From Paramacrobiotus metropolitanus (taxonomy: Eukaryota > Tardigrada > Eutardigrada > Parachela > Macrobiotidae), in assembly GCF_019649055.1 (NCBI RefSeq), contig NW_026570352.1, forward strand, positions 1-64,000: 64,000 nucleotides of DNA, given 5' to 3'. The position numbers and the translations under genes are program-made. Below, one piece after another: positions 60,171-64,000 of this stretch. The notes beneath the pieces were generated by a model. The model made no database searches, was not told the DNA's origin, and saw nothing but the letters and a program-made list of their open reading frames with translations. Numbering within the stretch: position 1 is the stretch's first letter; the number at the start of each line of letters is the position of its first letter.

Positions 60171-61035
60171 ACGAAGTGGCTATGCGCAGGAGTTTCGTAC
60201 TGCGGTGCTGTACTGTGCTAATTTTCAAACCATTTTTAGGACTGCTTTTTGGCGTTGTATACTGTATGCAAATAATTTGTATAGAAAGGCTTAAATTCAG
60301 TTTGAACCCACATCATCCGGTTGGGGATCATGAGAGTTTCAAATACCAAAAAATTTGAAATTCATTTAGGGGTACCAAACGTCTCATTATGGACCGTTCT
60401 TCTCCGAATTTTGTATGTAATTGCGTAAAATTATCAAGTTCGCTCTAGCACCGATTCAGACTTTCATGATTTTTTGGAGTTTATAACATGAACTTTAAAA
60501 TTTTTGAATTTTTGGTCTTAAAATTTGAAAGCATGCTTGAGCAGTGGGTCAGTGTACGAACGACATTCATCTTTTAACTTCTGCTACCGTAAATTCGGAA
60601 CCGTATCAGCTTATTTGATGCAATGTCCTAACAATTTTGGCCGGAAAAGCGCACGCTGGCTTTGCGCGCGAATTTTTGATTTGATGCAATTTTTCTTCAG
60701 CACATTGCCTTGTAAAACACATTGAGAAAATTGATGTTTGGACGCTACCACTACCAGCACCTGCAGTCGTAGTGTGTTGTGCATGCTGACTGCTTAATAT
60801 TAATGTTAGACTGCAACCGATGAACCCCCCCGGCTAGGGGCCGAAAAAATATCAGAAGGTAAAAAAACTATACAACTATATTACCATGCAATCAAAACAA
60901 GCATTAAACCGTACGTATCACATCGTATTTAACCGGTGTTGTGCAAGTACGGTCGAACAGTATTGTGGTTGCTATGTGACGTATGATGCACAGTACAGCA
61001 CCGCAGTACGAAACTCCTGCGCATAGCCACTTCGT
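60171..61035. mobile_element. Element bounded by perfect 48-bp inverted repeats
   Basis: Arms 60171-60218 and 60988-61035 are exact inverted complements (start ACGAAGTGGCTATGCGCAGG). The inner 770 bases hold a weak plus-strand frame only (60161-60358, 60525-60725) with no recognised domain. It is a probable non-autonomous DNA transposon; outer ends may extend into the adjacent GTACTGA repeats. Confidence 0.75.
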
Positions 61036-61044
61036 AAAGGGTCA

Positions 61045-61119
61045 TTTGTTTTTAGTTTTGCACTTTTCTAGTGTGACCTTCTCAAGGTCACACTAGAAAA
61101 GTGCAAAACTAAAAACAAA
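61045..61119. repeat. Perfect 36-bp inverted repeat with 3-base loop
   Basis: Arms 61045-61080 and 61084-61119 are exact complements around the loop CTC (inner ends GTGTGACCTT and AAGGTCACAC). Sequence related to one arm occurs near 58967 (GCACTAGAAAAGTGCA), just inside the right end of the 57.9-59.1 kb element. It looks like two element ends joined head to head. Confidence 0.85.
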
Positions 61120-61457
61120 ACTACACATAGTAATATTTCTTAATTTATTTACACAACTGTCCGAACTTGGAGTGGCCAGGCTGGCTGTCTTTCCTGGCAC
61201 TATCACACGTACACAAAGCCGGTTGAAATACTCGTCCAACTACAGAAACTGGGGTAATTCAAGGTTGCTGTAAGAAAATTCAACCCTATCGCGATCGCGG
61301 ATTTGTTAAACAAAAATGAATTCAATAATTACATTCTGCTACGAACAATGAGCCAATATGAATGTTATAATAATATTCGCACCCCTAAAGTTTGTTTTAC
61401 TGGTAACGAAACTATTTTCATAATTTTTTATGTACACCTGATGTCATCGGGTGTTGT

Positions 61458-63097
61458 TCATACGCACACACACTGGATGATTTGACTGATATTTAAACCT
61501 TCAGAAAAGCGATTGCTGTCCGCAGACAGTTCCGTTGAAACTAATGTTATAGTGGCAATCAGAGCGAAGGCCTGCAAGAGGGAAACAATCATTTTTTGCT
61601 AAACGGCCAAAGAAAATGTCATGTCAATTTGACAAAAACCTTAAAGGCTTCGCTACAAACGCAAACCTTTAAGATATGCACATGGTTCAGGTCCATCGCG
61701 CCACCGGCTTGAATACTCATCTTCAAGTGCTTTTCATTAAGTAGCAGCGTGTTTATATAAGCAGCAATTTCATCGCCCTGAAGTGCAGACCATTTCTTTA
61801 ATTTGGAAATGCTCATTGCAGTTTGCATTGCTCCATGTTTGCGTACAGCCAAACATTTGATTGATTGATCAGCTAAAGAAGCTCAGGTACTATCAACACT
61901 TGAAGTACTGGTACAGTTTTACTGTAGATCTACTTATACCTCTTCCATTTTCGAGCATGAGGTCACTCCATTGAGAATAATGGTTATTATCCCGCTAATT
62001 CGCCGGCTCTGCAATTATCAATCATTACGTTTTCCTTTATTTATTGTACGTATGTGCAAATTTCTGATAAATCATCGCCCGTTGACCTTCTCTTCAATTC
62101 CAAGCACCGGAACGCAGAAGACCACCAAGAAACTGCCGTATATCAAAACCCCAATCAAATTAAAATATTCCGGCTCATGCGACAGGACGTTGGACGCAGC
62201 CATATAGCCCAGCATCGTTGCGGCATCAGACACAAAAGCGAACAGAGAGATCCATTTAAAGGAGCCACTCATCTGCTCCGCAAACTTATATATGTGTTGG
62301 CGAAATTCCACGAGATCTCTAATCTCATGAAAAGTATGCGGTTGAATGATATCGGCCGGCGCCGTAGCAGCTAGCTCTGTTAGTTTACACTCGTAAAACT
62401 CAACGCTGATTTTCAGGATATAACCGTATCCCAGAAAGAGAATTTGCGACAGAATCGAAAACGTTATGGGAAGAAATCCACATAAAAGCCAGAATAAATA
62501 GAACTTCCAGCGAACGATAATTAGCCCGAATCGGGCAAAAGTTCTGCTGGTCTCCAGCAACTGGTCGAACATGAAGCTGTCTAATGTGTAGTTGCGCGTC
62601 CAGTTTTTCAGATCCCATACAAAATAAACAATCACGGTGCCGAATATGCCGCCGAGAAGTAATCGAATCCTTGTGATCGTTGTTGTGGTTTGGAAGCGTC
62701 GATTACTGCCTGTCGTACGGAGAAGCTCTTCAGCCAACGAGCGCAAAAGGAGCATGGCATTCTGCTGCATGCAAAACGCCCATAGGGTCAATACCGCTCT
62801 GGCCGGTCGCACAACGTCTTGGAAGTAGCCGAGGAGATCAGAAAGCTGCAATTCTCGATGACCGGCATTTTTTGCTGTTTCTAGAATCAATCGCAAAAAA
62901 TAGACGGCAGTAATGAGCAGAGCTGCCAATATTAGCAAAATAAGCAATATGCGATGAAATGTCCGCGAGCACAACGAACTTTGCGATTTGTTCGTTGGTG
63001 AACAGATGCCAAGGATACCATGGAAATTATTGATTAACTTTAGAATATATTGGACAACATGGTCATTCGATAAAGTGACTGAATTTCTTGGTGCCAT
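61458..63097 (-). CDS. Gustatory-receptor-like seven-helix protein D (intact)
   Basis: Exons 63097-62087 (1011 bases), 61777-61667 (111) and 61571-61458 (114) join in phase 0 to give 411 residues plus stop. The start MAPRNSVTL is chosen by alignment with gene C; an in-frame ATG at 63226 would add 43 residues, and because FRLFVTD upstream is also conserved in C the longer start is possible. Helices include LLILLILAALLITAVYFLRL, GGIFGTVIVYFVWDL, FYLFWLLCGFLPITFSIL, WISLFAFVSDAATMLGYM, and IGVLIYGSFLVVFCVPVL. Exon 2 (LNEKHLKMSIQAGGAMDLNH) and exon 3 (AFALIATITLVSTEL) give the family's C-terminal signature, with the TY...QF motif as TI...EL. Probable chemosensory receptor channel. Confidence 0.8.
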
Positions 63098-63519
63098 GTC
63101 GGTTACAAATAGCCGAAACATTTGACGTTGGTCGGCAATGGTTTTCATAGTTCCAAAAAATTCTTCTGTTTGATAGTGATTTGTATAAAAAATCGCTTCA
63201 AAAAAAGCAGCACGCTTCCCAACCACACAGCACTCACAAACTCCAAGCCTCTTCGTATGTGAGCTTAGCTGTGAAAGCGAAGCAAGCTGTGGGAATCAGA
63301 TGAGTTGGCAGATGAATCTCTGTGGGATTACAACAACACAGGTTGGCAATAAGTTTTGTATAAACTACAGAGTACATGTGAACGTAAAGTACAAGTATAA
63401 AGGACTTATGTAAACGTAAACTTGCTGAACGACAAGTAAACCGTTGGGTAACCCATCACTTTAGACTTGGGAGCATCAGTTATGCTACTCTTTATTCTGC
63501 AGTTCATACAAGAACTGTC

Positions 63520-64000
63520 AATGTTAAGCTTTTTTTCTATGAAGTTTACAAAGCTACGTACAAAAAAATTTGCTATCAAGGTCACGATAGCAATGAGCGC
63601 AAAATCTGCAAAAAAAGTGAAAAAATATTGCTAGTCCATAACCTTATTAGATTCAATTCAGCGGTTTGATAAGGCAGTTTTCTTGAAAATAACGCAAAAA
63701 ACGTTACTCCCGCAAAAAACGCCTGCGCCTTCTCGCAAAAAACGTAACTCGTTAATAAAAGTACGTTGGCTTATAATGCCGTAAAAAGCTGCACTTGCTC
63801 CAATGCCACGGCGTATGAAAGCAGTCAAAACACTAGAAACCTTTGAGCTTTGATTCAAATTCTTTGGCTTGAAATGGCTCCTAACCACAACCAAAAGAGA
63901 GTTTTGCAAAACGACAGCAAACCTTCCAAATGACGGCGTGATTCCAGCGTATCATTACACCAGCTGTGATTTCCATCCGGAAGGTTTTCCTCGCATCCCA
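63520..64000 (-). pseudogene. Gustatory-receptor-like gene E, partial at window edge
   Basis: The last 26 codons of the 111-base exon run from the edge to 63923 (TFRMEITAGVMIRWNHAVIW, then Lys and a GTTTGC donor), matching gene B's HMKMGITAGVLLQFNYATIY. A last exon follows a TTTTTTTGCAG acceptor at 63606/63605: FALIAIVTLIANFF matches helix 7 of the others. However, in phase 0 the exon reads ILRSLLS and stops; the homologous frame requires one more base at the junction. Either one base was lost or the intron phase differs. The remainder lies beyond the window. The end of the last exon is approximate. Confidence 0.6.

Noticed and set aside
1-64000. tRNA, rRNA, CRISPR and operon-type features
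   Set aside because: No cloverleaf, rRNA-like or spaced-repeat sequence was recognised by eye, and the window is clearly eukaryotic; a tRNAscan-SE and Rfam scan would settle small RNA genes.

Overview
The window is eukaryotic nuclear DNA from an invertebrate. The genes are split by short introns of about 58 to 80 bases with GT-AG borders, multi-exon receptor and secreted-protein families occur in tandem, and the spacers are full of small DNA transposons. The family mix (gustatory-receptor-like seven-helix proteins, a class A receptor, F-box expansions, lineage-specific secreted proteins) fits an ecdysozoan. A tardigrade is my best guess, but that is inference. No rRNA, tRNA, CRISPR or prokaryotic feature was recognised.

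Left third (1-26.4 kb, main genes on the minus strand). A three-exon gene is present three times in tandem (4.87-8.28, 12.43-15.43 and 18.01-22.23 kb). Exon 1 encodes a beta-rich, Tudor/Agenet-like domain, exon 2 an F-box protein body, and exon 3 an acidic Ser/Asp tail. Splice phases agree between copies, yet each copy carries its own frame-breaking lesion. Interleaved is a second family, a secreted protein of unknown function: one apparently complete gene (26.34-23.85 kb), a clear relic (17.4-16.8 kb) and an edge fragment (0.4-0.6 kb). Autonomous-type and non-autonomous transposons (hAT, Tc1, foldback elements) sit between and inside these genes.

Middle (26.4-48 kb). An intronless class A GPCR lies at 28.41-29.44 kb (+). 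Three small secreted eight-cysteine proteins lie at 32.2, 43.6 and 46.1 kb (-). A four-exon gene at 40.44-42.74 kb (+) encodes a metabotropic-glutamate-receptor-like ligand-binding ectodomain with a signal peptide but no seven-helix part. The long spacer 32.6-40.4 kb holds dispersed repeats, including a recurring TGACC-NNN-GGTCA motif.

Right third (48-64 kb, minus strand). Five tandem gustatory-receptor-like genes share one structure: a long exon for helices 1-6, an exon of exactly 111 bases, and a last exon with helix 7. Two are intact (50.5-52.3 and 61.5-63.1 kb). Two carry lesions (48.0-49.8 and 53.6-55.6 kb). The fifth runs off the right edge and looks broken. Transposon debris, including a solo LTR, several TIR elements and large inverted repeats, fills the gaps.

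The whole window reads as fast-evolving, sensory or environment-facing gene families undergoing tandem birth and death amid active small transposons. The lesions could in part be assembly indels, which sequencing would settle.
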